A stretch of 64,000 nt of DNA from Candida dubliniensis CD36 (Eukaryota; Ascomycota; Pichiomycetes; Serinales; Debaryomycetaceae). Position 1 is the stretch's first letter. The number at the start of each line of letters is the position of its first letter. The stretch spans positions 620,001 to 684,000 of the forward strand of contig NC_012861.1 of assembly GCF_000026945.1 (NCBI RefSeq). Reading direction: 5' to 3'. The position numbers were made by a program, and so were the translations under genes. Under the pieces are notes generated by a model. It searched no databases. It saw only the letters and a list, made by a program, of their open reading frames with translations, and was not told the DNA's origin. Below, in pieces: positions 9,997-20,925 of this stretch.

Positions 9997-10665
9997 TTAC
10001 TTGCTTAATTCATCGAGAATAATGTTGGTCCCTTCAACTATGGCGACATGTTCCACTTTATGCACTCTGTCTTCATATTCTTCTAAAGATTCCCCTTTAA
10101 TCAAATCAAGTTCCTTGACCAAAATAGGAGTACCTCTATCCACTTCAGCAATGACTCTGTGAATCATAACTCCACCTTTTGTAATTTGTCCGTCTTGACC
10201 AGCTTTCCAGCAACGATCAATGGCATGAGTACCATCAAATGCACCAGGTAACGCAGGATGTAAATTAATAATGGTGATTCCTGCCTTCTCCAAAGGCTGT
10301 AAAACACTTGGTGATAAAATCAACATCCATCCAGCACAAACAATCAAATCTGGCTTTGTGTACAGGGCATCTGAACCTTCGATTTGACCATTGATGAGCA
10401 AATTTGCCAATTCCACGTTAAACTGTTCTCTGCGCTGCTTACGCACTTCGGTTTGATCTTTAGTAGTTCCCTTGTAATAGTTTTTCAATATATGTGTCTT
10501 TGTAGGTATCGATGCTTGCTCAGCTCTTTTCAATCCGTATGCTGTTTCAGATGATGATATGACTTGAGTAATTTGACCATTCAATTGGTTGCCTTTCTGG
10601 GCATCTATAAGTGCCTGCAAGTTTGTACCAGATCCTGATATTAAAACTGTTATGTTCAAAGTCAT
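9997..10665 (-). CDS. ADE8: Phosphoribosylglycinamide formyltransferase
   Basis: 222-residue GAR transformylase, the third step of de novo purine synthesis, moving a formyl group from 10-formyl-THF to glycinamide ribotide in the cytosol. The N-terminal phosphate loop is SGSGTNLQALID (about 10-21). The catalytic triad equivalent to E. coli PurN is visible: Asn134 and His136 in NLHPALPGAF, and Asp176 in AEVDRGTP. It is a stand-alone enzyme as in S. cerevisiae (214 residues), not the trifunctional animal fusion. It converges with IDH2; the stops are 147 bp apart. Confidence 0.95.
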   Translation of the reverse strand: MTLNITVLISGSGTNLQALIDAQKGNQLNGQITQVISSSETAYGLKRAEQASIPTKTHILKNYYKGTTKDQTEVRKQRREQFNVELANLLINGQIEGSDALYTKPDLIVCAGWMLILSPSVLQPLEKAGITIINLHPALPGAFDGTHAIDRCWKAGQDGQITKGGVMIHRVIAEVDRGTPILVKELDLIKGESLEEYEDRVHKVEHVAIVEGTNIILDELSK

Positions 10666-11350
10666 TGCTTAGCTTGTGCTTATAAAATGGAGTATTCTTG
10701 GAATAGTTTGCAAAATTTAATTCAACTTCGTTTTATTCTATTTTATTATATTTTATTTTATCTTTTTTTTTTTTTTTTTTTTTGGTATTTTTTCAATCTA
10801 CGATTACTTTGACTCCGACGGATTTCTGCATTATCTAATGCTGAGGTAAGCAGATATTCTTTCCAAATGAAATCAATAAAGTACTAAGACTTGTAAGTAA
10901 TACAGTTGGTATTGTAAAAGAGAATTAAAGGGAATTGACAACGTTTTATTAACATTCATCTGAAATGGAGAACTGGAAAGTATATGCTATTATTGCATTA
11001 CAGCTAATTTCGAGTAGCAAATCATCGATTAAGCAGGGTAACATCTGATGAAGTGATAAAATCAGCATCCAAACATCAACACAAAAATGTCGCACCAGAA
11101 GTTAGACATTTCCATACACCTATTATTCATATTGTGCAGAAGAAGAGGAGAGAGAGAGAAAGAGCTAAAACAAAAAGGTGACAAAAATCTTATGAGACAG
11201 CAAAGACCTTTGCCATGGGCTAAAAAATTTTTTTTCCTCTTCATTGAATAAAAATTTTCTCTCCTTTTCCTCTTCCCTTTTTTTCTTTCTTTCTTTCTTT
11301 CTTTTCCTCTTTTCTTTCTTGTATCAAACCTTAAAACATAAAATAACAAG
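10666..11350. other. Divergent intergenic region, ADE8 / EF-2 promoters
   Basis: 685 bp with a T-run at about 10763-10782 near ADE8 and, before the EF-2 ATG, a long pyrimidine tract (about 11259-11323) containing a tandem TTTC repeat (about 11283-11305). Such CT-rich leaders are usual before highly expressed yeast genes. No gene is supported here. Confidence 0.6.
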
Positions 11351-14093
11351 ATGGGTATGTGATTAATTTAAAACGATCTATTCCAAGGAGGGAAAACAAG
11401 GATAGGTTGGCTAGGTTTAATTGGTGTACAATATACAATTCAATTGGCATCAATTCAAGCTCAACCTGAGTAGTGAAAATTTTTTTTTACTTTTTTTTTT
11501 TTGTCATCCCACCAGAAGTCCAGCCTTACTTTACACAACAACGTATACTAACTTATGGCCTATTTTAGTTGCTTTCACTATTGAACAAATCCGTGGTTTG
11601 ATGGACAAGGTCACCAATGTCCGTAACATGTCTGTCATTGCCCACGTCGATCACGGTAAATCTACTTTATCTGATTCTTTGGTTCAAAAAGCTGGTATTA
11701 TTTCCGCTGCCAAAGCTGGTGATGCCAGATTTATGGATACCAGAAAAGATGAACAAGAAAGAGGTATTACTATTAAATCTACTGCTATTTCTTTGTATGC
11801 TTCCATGTCTGACGAGGATGTCAAAGACATCAAACAAAAGACCGATGGTAACTCCTTTTTGGTTAACTTGATTGATTCCCCCGGTCACGTTGATTTCTCC
11901 TCTGAAGTTACTGCTGCTTTGAGAGTCACTGATGGTGCTTTGGTTGTCGTTGATACCGTTGAAGGTGTCTGTGTCCAAACTGAAACCGTTTTGAGACAAG
12001 CTTTGGGTGAAAGAATTAAACCAGTTGTTGTTATTAACAAAGTCGACAGAGCTTTATTGGAATTGCAAACCACCAAAGAAGATTTGTACCAAACTTTTGC
12101 CAGAACTGTTGAATCCGTTAACGTTATTATCTCCACTTACTGTGACCCAGTTTTAGGTGATGTTCAAGTCTACCCACAAAAAGGAACAGTAGCTTTTGCC
12201 TCAGGTTTACACGGTTGGGCTTTCACTGTTAGACAATTTGCCAACAAGTATTCCAAAAAATTCGGTGTTGACAAAGAAAAGATGATGGAAAGATTGTGGG
12301 GTGATTCTTACTTCAACCCAAAGACCAAGAAATGGACCAACAAAGACAAAGACGCTGATGGTAAACCATTGGAAAGAGCTTTCAACATGTTCATTTTGGA
12401 CCCAATTTTCAGATTGTTTGCTGCCATCATGAACTTCAAAAAAGATGAAATTCCAGTTTTGTTAGAAAAATTGGAAATCCAATTGAAAGGTGACGAAAAA
12501 GATTTGGAAGGTAAAGCTTTGTTGAAGGTTGTCATGAGAAAATTCTTGCCAGCTGCTGATGCCTTATTGGAAATGATTGTCTTGCACTTGCCATCTCCAG
12601 TTACTGCTCAAGCTTACAGAGCCGAAACTTTGTACGAAGGTCCATCTGATGATCCATTCTGTACTGCTATCAGAAACTGTGACCCTAACGCTGACTTGAT
12701 GTTGTACGTCTCCAAGATGGTTCCTACATCCGATAAAGGTAGATTCTACGCTTTTGGTAGAGTTTTCGCTGGTACCGTTAAATCTGGTCAAAAAGTTAGA
12801 ATCCAAGGTCCAAACTACCAAGTTGGTAAGAAAGAAGACTTGTTCTTGAAATCTATCCAAAGAACTGTGTTGATGATGGGTAGATCTGTTGAACAAATTG
12901 ATGACTGTCCAGCTGGTAACATTATTGGTTTAGTTGGTATTGATCAATTCTTGTTGAAATCTGGTACCATTACTACCAATGAAGCTGCTCACAACATGAA
13001 GGTTATGAAATTCTCTGTCTCCCCAGTTGTGCAAGTTGCCGTTGAAGTGAAGAACGCTAACGATTTACCAAAATTAGTCGAAGGTTTAAAGAGATTGTCC
13101 AAATCCGATCCATGTGTTTTGACTTACATGTCCGAATCTGGTGAACATATTGTTGCTGGTACCGGTGAATTGCACTTGGAAATTTGTTTACAAGATTTAG
13201 AAAACGATCATGCTGGTGTTCCATTGAGAATCTCCCCACCAGTTGTTTCTTACAGAGAAACTGTTGAAGGTGAATCCTCCATGGTTGCCTTGTCCAAATC
13301 ACCAAACAAGCATAACAGAATTTATGTTAAAGCTCAACCAATTGATGAAGAAGTTTCTTTGGATATTGAAAATGGTGTTATCAACCCAAGAGATGATTTC
13401 AAAGCCAGAGCTAGAATTTTGGCTGACAAACACGGTTGGGATGTCGTTGATGCCAGAAAGATTTGGTGTTTCGGTCCAGATGGTAACGGTCCTAACTTGG
13501 TTGTTGATCAAACCAAGGCTGTTCAATACTTGAACGAAATTAAAGATTCCGTTGTTGCTGCTTTCCAATGGGCTACCAAAGAAGGTCCAATCTTCGGTGA
13601 AAACTGTAGATCCGTCAGAGTTAACATTTTGGATGTTACTTTGCATGCTGATGCTATCCACAGAGGTGGTGGTCAAATCATCCCAACCATGAGAAGAGTT
13701 ACTTACGCTTCTATGTTGTTGGCTGAACCAGCCATTCAAGAACCAATTTTCTTGGTTGAAATTCAATGTCCAGAAAACGCTATTGGTGGTATTTACTCAG
13801 TCTTGAACAAGAAGAGAGGTCAAGTTGTCTCTGAAGAACAAAGACCAGGTACTCCATTGTTCACTGTTAAAGCTTACTTGCCAGTTAACGAATCTTTCGG
13901 TTTCACTGGTGAATTGAGACAAGCTACTGGTGGTCAAGCTTTCCCACAATTGATTTTCGACCATTGGCAAGTCATGTCCGGTGACGTTACCGATGAAAAC
14001 AGTAAACCTGGTGCTATTGTCAAGGAAAAGAGAATTAGAGCCGGTTTGAAACCAGAAGTTCCAGAATACACTGAATATTACGATAAATTGTAA
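11351..14093 (+). CDS. EFT2: Translation elongation factor 2 (spliced)
   Basis: Spliced gene: exon 1 is only ATGG (11351-11354), exon 2 runs 11569-14093, giving 842 residues, exactly the yeast EF-2 length and the conserved start [17 protein letters not shown]-2 is the cytosolic GTPase that translocates peptidyl-tRNA on the ribosome. G1 is [13 protein letters not shown] is G3 and NKVD is G4. His699 in DAIHRGGGQ is the residue modified to diphthamide, the known target of ADP-ribosylating toxins. Strong codon bias (TTG, AGA, GGT) marks very high expression. An uninterrupted frame extends upstream through the intron to 11421, but that is intron translation, not protein. Confidence 0.97.
11355..11568 (+). 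other. Spliceosomal intron in EFT2
   Basis: 214-nt intron: donor GTATGT at 11355-11360, perfect branch site TACTAAC at 11546-11552, acceptor TTTTAG ending at 11568, with T-runs between. It splits the second codon after its first base. Confidence 0.95.
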
Positions 14094-16039
14094 GCAAGTT
14101 ATGTGGTTTTACGTAGCTTTGGATTAGTTTATTTTGAGAAAACTTGTTTTTTTGTTATACACGAATTTTATTATAAAAAAAAAGAAGATCACTATCCTAT
14201 TAATCTCTAAGTCGTATTCGTTGTCTTCTACGTAAGCCCAACAATTTGGCCAGTTCTCAATTTTGTTTTTGCTGTTATTATTTCAGTAATGCCCCAAAAG
14301 CATTTGAATTTAATTCTGCGTTTGTTGCACTGAAAATGCAGGGTTTAGTTGTATGCATATAAAATCATAAAGATGACCAGCACTATTACTACTATCAGTA
14401 TAACATTTTTTGCCTTTTATGATTACTATTTACTGCTTGAGTATTGATTTCACATAATTATCTGCATTTTCTTTGTATCACCCAATTCTGATGATAGAAA
14501 TTTGATTGACATTCATGATAATTCTACAAGTTTGATGATGAGGGGGGGGACTATTAATGCTTATGCTGTTACTTAATTTAACAAATTTATTAATATATAG
14601 TGGGAATTATAAGAGAGACAACGGTTTTATGAACGAAAATGAATTTGTTAGTGGATTGAATCAAATGAGAAACTAACAAATGTTATACGACGATGTATCT
14701 AAACCGATAAGAATTATTTATTTGTTTGACATATCCAATAAAAAACAATAACTAAGAGAGGAACGAAGAAGAAGCGGACTCCATGCATTTAATTGAATAT
14801 TTTAGCATCAGTTTTCAGCCTTTCTTGTGTTCAGTGCTCGTATAACAAAGCCTAACAATACTTATAGGATCAAAACTTTACTAAATAGTAGAACTACAAT
14901 TGTTCTCTTGACATACTGAAGGGAATATTTAAATGACATCTTTTTTACAATAGTTATTACCTTATGGGATTTGTAGCAAAATTAGAATCTCAATATTGGT
15001 CCTTAAGCTTTTACCACGGAAAATTAATTGGTCTCAAGAAAGAAATGATTTGACGGACGATGTGATCCCGATCCGACAATTGCAGGAATTGAGCCATTTG
15101 TTGTTGAAATCATTTCCGAACGTCAAAGCCGAGCAAAGGTACGGGTAATTACTTTTTTTTCGGTCGTTCCGGTTGCAAAATAACACAAACTCAAATGACA
15201 TTACAATTAAACAAGAACATTTTTTCATTGTTGTCTTGTGATGAGGTTCAAAAAGCCCAATATCCAAATTGAGAAGCTTTTTAATTATTTAGAAAAGGGG
15301 AGAAGAGCTGTAGTGGAATAATGGGTTATCTACTACTGACTTTGATAGTCATATTTCAGAACAAAAAAGTGAAAACCATAAACATATCAATATTTCAGTG
15401 GAGCGATAAGTTGAATCACGGATTATGCGGAAAGTTTTTAAACAATAGTAGTAAATATCAAAATAATTGGAAGCTCATTAAGTAGCAAATATTTTCTCTA
15501 CAACTGATGATCGGTTATATACGCAGAACTCATAATTTCTTGGTTATGCTTTATTTATTAAAACCCGCTACAACAAATTTTGAGTCAGGAGCATCAGTAA
15601 TAGCTATTATCACAAAGATCAAATATGCACGTTATTTGATGACTAGAAAGAGTAAACTAAATGAAGAAAAAAAAAAAAATGTAATTTTCAAAGGATTAAA
15701 ATTAATTAAATGTGAGAAGAAAGGCTAAACGTTTAGTAATATCGGGTTTTAATTCGCATCTCCTTAGTAATATTTTATTGTTCTTGTTGTTCTCATTAAA
15801 CACCTACAACCGAAATATTCTTTTTCCTCTTTTCATTCACGTATAGAAATAAATGTATATATATACGTAACCAACGTATTATTATCCACTTCCATTTACT
15901 CCTCCTTAAGCTTTTTTTTTTAAAATCAGTTCTTTTTATCTTTTTTTTTATTTTCTTCTCCTTATACTGGAATTTGCAAAAACTACTTTCAGATCATTGA
16001 GTTTAAATCAACACCATATTGTTGCCGTGGCATCCATTC
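14094..16039. other. 1.9-kb intergenic region after EFT2
   Basis: No complete gene is supported. A G8 run lies at 14542-14549. A higher-GC island at about 14960-15150 carries two adjacent short + strand frames that look protein-like but are offset (see findings). A 73-codon ORF at 15507-15728 and a 77-codon minus ORF at 15034-15267 have no recognisable features. The last 200 bp (about 15835-15970) are T-rich and contain TATATATA, presumably the promoter of the next gene. No tRNA or snRNA signature was seen. Confidence 0.5.
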
Positions 16040-16918
16040 ATGAATATACAAGAGACTATAGCTAAATATCCATACTGTGCAGTGAACCTTTCAGCGTCAT
16101 TGTTATTGGGAGTGGCTCATTTTTTGCGCAAGGACTACCATTTGGGCCTTTTGGCATCTTGGAACTTGTTAATATTATTATGTACGCCAATACAGTCATT
16201 GAATTTAAAGAATTCACTAGTGTGTGATTCACAAATTGCGTTGATATTTTTAACTTCAATAGTAATTTCCTACACTGTCTTGAAAGAAGAAAATCGAAAA
16301 TCATTGTTTAGCAGATACACGTATGTGCTGTCATTTATAATCATCTTGATTTCTGTTGTGACCTTTATTCCAGATCGCATGTTGTTGAGTTCATTGTCAA
16401 CTATTTATGATAGAATAAAGTTTGATCATATCTACATAGCATTGACCTTGATTTACGCTGTGGATGCCATCACGAAGTTTACTTTTACATCAGATTTTTC
16501 ATCAATATTGATCCAGGGAATATGGGCATATAATGCAATTATTATTATAATTTCTATGTGGTTTATCATTTACAGCAAAGACACTTTATTTAGTATTTTG
16601 AAAATATTAGAAAAGGAAGATGGTCAGAATATTTCATTTGTGACTTCTTTTATCATATCAAGTATTAGCCAGTTGGAAAATGACTATCAATTGTGTTCAC
16701 AAGGGGAGACAGCATTGGAGACATGCTTAAATGAAAGACATACGGATAATTTACAATCTTATTTCTTAATTGTTAAAATTATGGTCACAAATTGTTGGAG
16801 TATTCTAAATTTGGTTTCGTTTGTATTGATTCCAAGTTTGGTTTCATTTATTTATAAGAGAAGGCAACTATTAAGTGACCTTAAACAGTATGATGCAAAA
16901 GTGGATTCTGTAGTATAA
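16040..16918 (+). CDS. Multi-pass membrane protein of unknown function
   Basis: 292 residues from the first ATG (16040); the frame extends to a TTG at 16019. I do not recognise the family. About seven hydrophobic stretches are visible, at roughly residues 17-32, 38-52, 67-82, 94-114, 132-146, 156-178 and 245-268, the last followed by a basic cytosol-like tail (YKRRQLLSDLKQ). A soluble loop between about 180 and 240 holds two cysteines (QLCSQGE, ETCLNE) that could form a luminal disulfide. Codon use is unbiased, suggesting modest expression. It may be an ER or other organelle protein; function is unknown. Confidence 0.75.
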   Translation: MNIQETIAKYPYCAVNLSASLLLGVAHFLRKDYHLGLLASWNLLILLCTPIQSLNLKNSLVCDSQIALIFLTSIVISYTVLKEENRKSLFSRYTYVLSFIIILISVVTFIPDRMLLSSLSTIYDRIKFDHIYIALTLIYAVDAITKFTFTSDFSSILIQGIWAYNAIIIIISMWFIIYSKDTLFSILKILEKEDGQNISFVTSFIISSISQLENDYQLCSQGETALETCLNERHTDNLQSYFLIVKIMVTNCWSILNLVSFVLIPSLVSFIYKRRQLLSDLKQYDAKVDSVV

Positions 16919-18337
16919 CAGGTTATGCTATACGTTGATAAGTAGATACTAATGTTCATGTACATGTAATGACAAATAAACGAGTAACTATCAAATTTAT
17001 TGAGACATCAAAAGGATTCATCTAGAATCAAATTGACAGCAACTGTTGCTTTTTCTTTTTTGAACTTTGGTATAATATCCCACCTCGTATTTGCATTTTG
17101 CAGCTAAGATATGTGAGTACACGTTTGATTTTTTTTTATTTTTTTTTTTGCGAGAACATACAAAATCAAAATATTAATCATGTGCCCTTTCTGTTTTATT
17201 TCCCTATCAATATGCTATACGAGCAAGGGCGTTTAACTGGGCCTCAGCTAACAAATGTGTCATGCCCATACATACATGAATCGCTTGCTCTTGTCGTCTG
17301 TATAGTTGGTTTCTGAAAAGAACAATGACAAAAAATAGCACTAACAATGTACTCCTTTTTCCTTTGAGTTGATGATTGGTTTCACATTCTTTCCAGTGCA
17401 TAATGGAGTCGAGACATTGAAAATGACTCTGAATAGTAAGAGGAATTAATTTCTGTTCCATATCTATTTTAGTCTATTGGATCAAAAGATATATATTTCT
17501 TCCCAAAGAAATGCCTTACCATTGTCATGGGGTTTTGATTACTTGATTGTATGCAAGACGCGCAACTTCGCAAATCCCAAATTGTTATCATCATTTGAAC
17601 CTGTCGAAATGAACTGAAGAGCCCATTGCTGGTAAATGCCCTCATCACAGAAACTTCTTATAGGCGAGTATAGGCTCTATCTTGATCTTTGATATTCAAG
17701 TCGCAGTTAGACAGAAGACAATGGCAAACAAAGACGAATCAACGCACAAGCCATTATTGTTTTCTTTTTCAAACGGCTAAGCACTCAGAATGCAAAAGAT
17801 CTATAACAATTTGCAGATTAAATGGATACCCGTGAAGTTTGTTGATTGTAGTTAATATTCCTCAAGTTTCATTGGTCTATATCTGAGGTGAAAATTTGAA
17901 AAATATAATTGGCCGAATCTACATACAACCAGAAAATGATAAGGTGCACAAACAATGTGATATCACCAGTAGAGATAAAGAAATTGACTCTGTCTGGAGT
18001 TTGATATCTTAAAGTTCGAGTTTTTAAAATATTCAAAATTCTAGTTTTAATTAACTTCAAGTGAATTGTAACTTAAATAATTAAGATCCTTTTTATTTTT
18101 TCAGGTTGGTTGTGCTGTAATAATTAAAGGATACCACCATCTTCCAATGAGATTACTCATTTTTCAAACTCTTTTTCCAAGAATGCTGATTATCAGGGGG
18201 AAGATAATTCTAACATTAATTGATATCATTCTTCAGTTTTTCTTTTTTTTTTTTTTTTTTGCCAGCACTGATAAACCCTCCACAATGTCAAAAACTGTAT
18301 TGTAAAAATTTCGTCTAAACTTTCCTAATTAGGAAGA

Positions 18338-18343
18338 GATAAG
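18338..18343 (+). promoter_or_regulatory. GATAAG element upstream of AMO1
   Basis: A GATAAG and a second GATAA at 18378-18382 lie 170-210 bp upstream of AMO1. GATA factors Gat1 and Gln3 activate nitrogen-catabolic genes in yeasts, and amines are nitrogen sources, so regulation by nitrogen quality is a reasonable inference. Confidence 0.4.
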
Positions 18344-18462
18344 CTCACAGATGGAAATCTTCGCCCGATTTGGTTGAGATAACCATGCCATTGTTGCACA
18401 AATCGCCCCAATAAGGTTTTACTACACCTTCATCTCTATCTTTTATCATATAGTTACCAAAG

Positions 18463-18470
18463 TATAAATA
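18463..18470 (+). promoter_or_regulatory. TATA box of AMO1
   Basis: TATAAATA about 80 bp before the AMO1 ATG, the usual spacing for a regulated yeast gene. Confidence 0.5.
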
Positions 18471-18549
18471 ATTCTGAAAATATCATACCTTCTTTTCAAT
18501 TATTGGTTGTTTTCTCCACATCATTCTTTCAAGTTTATTCAATTATACA

Positions 18550-20679
18550 ATGGAGAGATTATCGCAATTAGCTATTCAAACCACAAATTCAAGTGCTGCT
18601 CCTGCTGCACCTGGGCATCCTTTGGATCCGTTGTCCCCTGCTGAAATTAAATCAGTTTCCAATATTGTTAAATCCAAATTTCCTGAAAAATCAATCAACT
18701 TTAATACTGTTACTTTGAAAGAGCCAATCAAGAGAGCTTACTATGAATGGAAAGAGAAAAATGGTCCTTTGCCACCACGTTTGGCTTATTATGTTGTTGT
18801 TGCAGATGGTGATTCAGGAGTACATGAAGGTCTTGTTGACATTGGTGCCCAAGAACTTATTGAAATAAAGCATACCAATGGTGTTCAACCTATCTTAACT
18901 CCTTATGATTTGCAGGTAACTGAAGAAATTATTAGAAATGACCCAGAAGTTCAAAAACAATGTGAGTTGAGTGGGGTTCCACCTAATTCAATGCACCAAA
19001 TTTATTGTGATGCTTGGACTATCGGATACGATGAAAGATGGGGTGCTTCAAGAAGGTTGCAGCAAGCATTGGTATACTGGAGATCACATGAAGATGACTC
19101 CCAATACTCACATCCTTTGGATTTCTGTCCAATTGTGGACATGAATGCTAAAAAAGTTGTCTTCATTGATATTCCACAAAGAAGAAGAAAAGTTTCCAAA
19201 CACAAGCATTCGAGTTTCCATCCAAAACACGTTACTGACAAATATGGTACCAAGGAAAACCCTTCTGGGTATAGACAAGATGATTTCCCAATCAACATTA
19301 CGCAACCTGAAGGTGTTTCATTTAAATTAGACAATCACATCATGTCTTGGTCCAACTTCAAATTTCATATTGGTTTCAACTACCGTGAAGGTATTGTTTT
19401 GAGTGATATTACCTACAATGACCATGGCAATGTGAGACCACTTTTCCACCGTATTTCCCTTTGTGAAATGGTGGTTCCATATGGTGCTCCTGATTTCCCA
19501 CATCAAAGAAAACATGCCCTTGATATTGGTGAATACGGTGCTGGTAATATGACTAACCCATTGGCTTTAGGTTGTGACTGTAAAGGTGTTATTCATTATT
19601 TAGATGGTCATGTTGTTGACAGAAGCGGTGATGCAGCTACCATCAGAAATGCCATCTGTATTCATGAAGAGGATGATGGTGTGTTATTCAAGCATTCCGA
19701 TTTTAGAGATGATTTTCAAACTACCGTTACTACCAGAGGTAAAAAATTGATAATCTCTCAAATCTTCACGGCCGCCAATTATGAATATTGTGTTTATTGG
19801 ATTCTTAGACAAGACGGTACCATCAAATTAGAAATCAGATTGACTGGTATTTTAAATACATTTATTTGTGCTGATGATGAAGACATTGGCCCATGGGGTA
19901 CTGTTGTTTATCCAAATGTCAATGCTCATAACCATCAACATTTGTTCTCTTTGAGAATACATCCAAGAATTGACGGGGATAACAACTCTGCTGCTACAAG
20001 TGATGCCAAACCTTCTCCATTCCCTACAGGTTCTACCCAAAACATGTATGGTAATGCATTCTATTGTGAAAAGACTACATTTAAAACTGTCAAGGAATCG
20101 ATCACCAACTTTGAAAGTGCCACCGCTAGAACTTGGGACATGTATAATCCAAGCTCTGTCCACAAATATTCGGGCAAGCCTGCAACTTATAAATTGTGGT
20201 CTACTTTCTGCTCGCCATTATTGGCTCAAGAAGGTTCGTTGGTTAGAAAGAGAGCACCATGGGCTGCTAGTCATACTCAAGTTGTGCCTTACGTTGATGA
20301 TAAACTTGGTTATGGTAGATTGTATCCTTCGGGTGATCATGTTCCTCAATGGAGTGGTGATGGATTAAGAGGTATGAGAGAATGGATTGGTGACGGTACT
20401 GATAAAGTTGAAAACACTGATATATTGTTGTTCCATACTTTTGGTATTACCCATTTCCCAGCCCCAGAAGATTTCCCAGTTATGCCAACGGAAATTTTCG
20501 ATTTACAATTAAGACCAAGAAATTTTCATACCGAAAACCCGGTATTGGATGTGAAGCCATCATATGCTAGAACAACTTCTGAAGTTAAAGCTGGTGCTAA
20601 AGGCGTCGATACTTGCACTTTGAATGTTGACAAATCTTCTAGATTAGCCTTTGATGATGGCTCTTGTTGTAAAAAATAA
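18550..20679 (+). CDS. AMO1: Copper amine oxidase, peroxisomal type
   Basis: 709-residue copper/topaquinone amine oxidase that oxidises primary amines to aldehyde, ammonia and H2O2, letting the yeast use amines as nitrogen source; S. cerevisiae has none. Tyr411 in NYEY is the precursor of the topaquinone cofactor, Asp325 in ALDIGEYGAG is the catalytic base, and copper ligands are His462 and His464 (HQH) plus a His near 635 in THFPAPED. The protein resembles Hansenula (Ogataea) polymorpha amine oxidase throughout. Its N-terminus MERLSQLAIQT resembles that enzyme's PTS2 peroxisomal signal, but with Thr at the last position. The C-terminus (CCKK) is not a PTS1. Confidence 0.95.
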   Translation: MERLSQLAIQTTNSSAAPAAPGHPLDPLSPAEIKSVSNIVKSKFPEKSINFNTVTLKEPIKRAYYEWKEKNGPLPPRLAYYVVVADGDSGVHEGLVDIGAQELIEIKHTNGVQPILTPYDLQVTEEIIRNDPEVQKQCELSGVPPNSMHQIYCDAWTIGYDERWGASRRLQQALVYWRSHEDDSQYSHPLDFCPIVDMNAKKVVFIDIPQRRRKVSKHKHSSFHPKHVTDKYGTKENPSGYRQDDFPINITQPEGVSFKLDNHIMSWSNFKFHIGFNYREGIVLSDITYNDHGNVRPLFHRISLCEMVVPYGAPDFPHQRKHALDIGEYGAGNMTNPLALGCDCKGVIHYLDGHVVDRSGDAATIRNAICIHEEDDGVLFKHSDFRDDFQTTVTTRGKKLIISQIFTAANYEYCVYWILRQDGTIKLEIRLTGILNTFICADDEDIGPWGTVVYPNVNAHNHQHLFSLRIHPRIDGDNNSAATSDAKPSPFPTGSTQNMYGNAFYCEKTTFKTVKESITNFESATARTWDMYNPSSVHKYSGKPATYKLWSTFCSPLLAQEGSLVRKRAPWAASHTQVVPYVDDKLGYGRLYPSGDHVPQWSGDGLRGMREWIGDGTDKVENTDILLFHTFGITHFPAPEDFPVMPTEIFDLQLRPRNFHTENPVLDVKPSYARTTSEVKAGAKGVDTCTLNVDKSSRLAFDDGSCCKK

Positions 20680-20841
20680 GTCAATAATTGTTTATAAGTT
20701 ATTAGATTTCTGCGTTGTCTGATATATAATGAGAATCTTCGTATACTTTTTGTTTTGATTTCATAGTGTATTTTTCTGGTTAGTTTTCCATTGTAGCAAT
20801 TCTGTCGATGAGGAGGCATCTCGAGAGATAGATCTGTCCTG

Positions 20842-20873
<32 letters not shown>
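20842..20873. repeat. Homopolymer of 32 A
   Basis: An uninterrupted run of 32 A lies 52 bp before the SFM1 ATG, the longest single-base run in the window. It may act as a nucleosome-excluding promoter element; its exact length may also be affected by sequencing. Confidence 0.9.
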
Positions 20874-20875
<2 letters not shown>

Positions 20876-20925
20876 ATTGTGATCATTATTTCCTGGTATT
20901 CATTAACATTCTAAAGATATAATTA

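Larger units (their letters stand above)
16919..18549. other. 1.6-kb intergenic region, AMO1 upstream
   Basis: No gene is supported; short ORFs on both strands have no recognisable sequence. The final 350 bp contain GATAAG (18338-18343), GATAA (18378-18382) and a TATAAATA box (18463-18470), which look like the amine oxidase promoter. A T-run lies at about 18243-18260. Confidence 0.55.

Noticed and set aside
11421..11568. Apparent 49-residue N-terminal extension of EF-2
   Set aside because: It is intron translation; the intron has canonical signals and splicing gives the conserved MVAFTIEQI start.
14470..14550. Two TGATGA C-box-like motifs suggesting a C/D snoRNA
   Set aside because: No CTGA D box at suitable spacing and no terminal stem were found.
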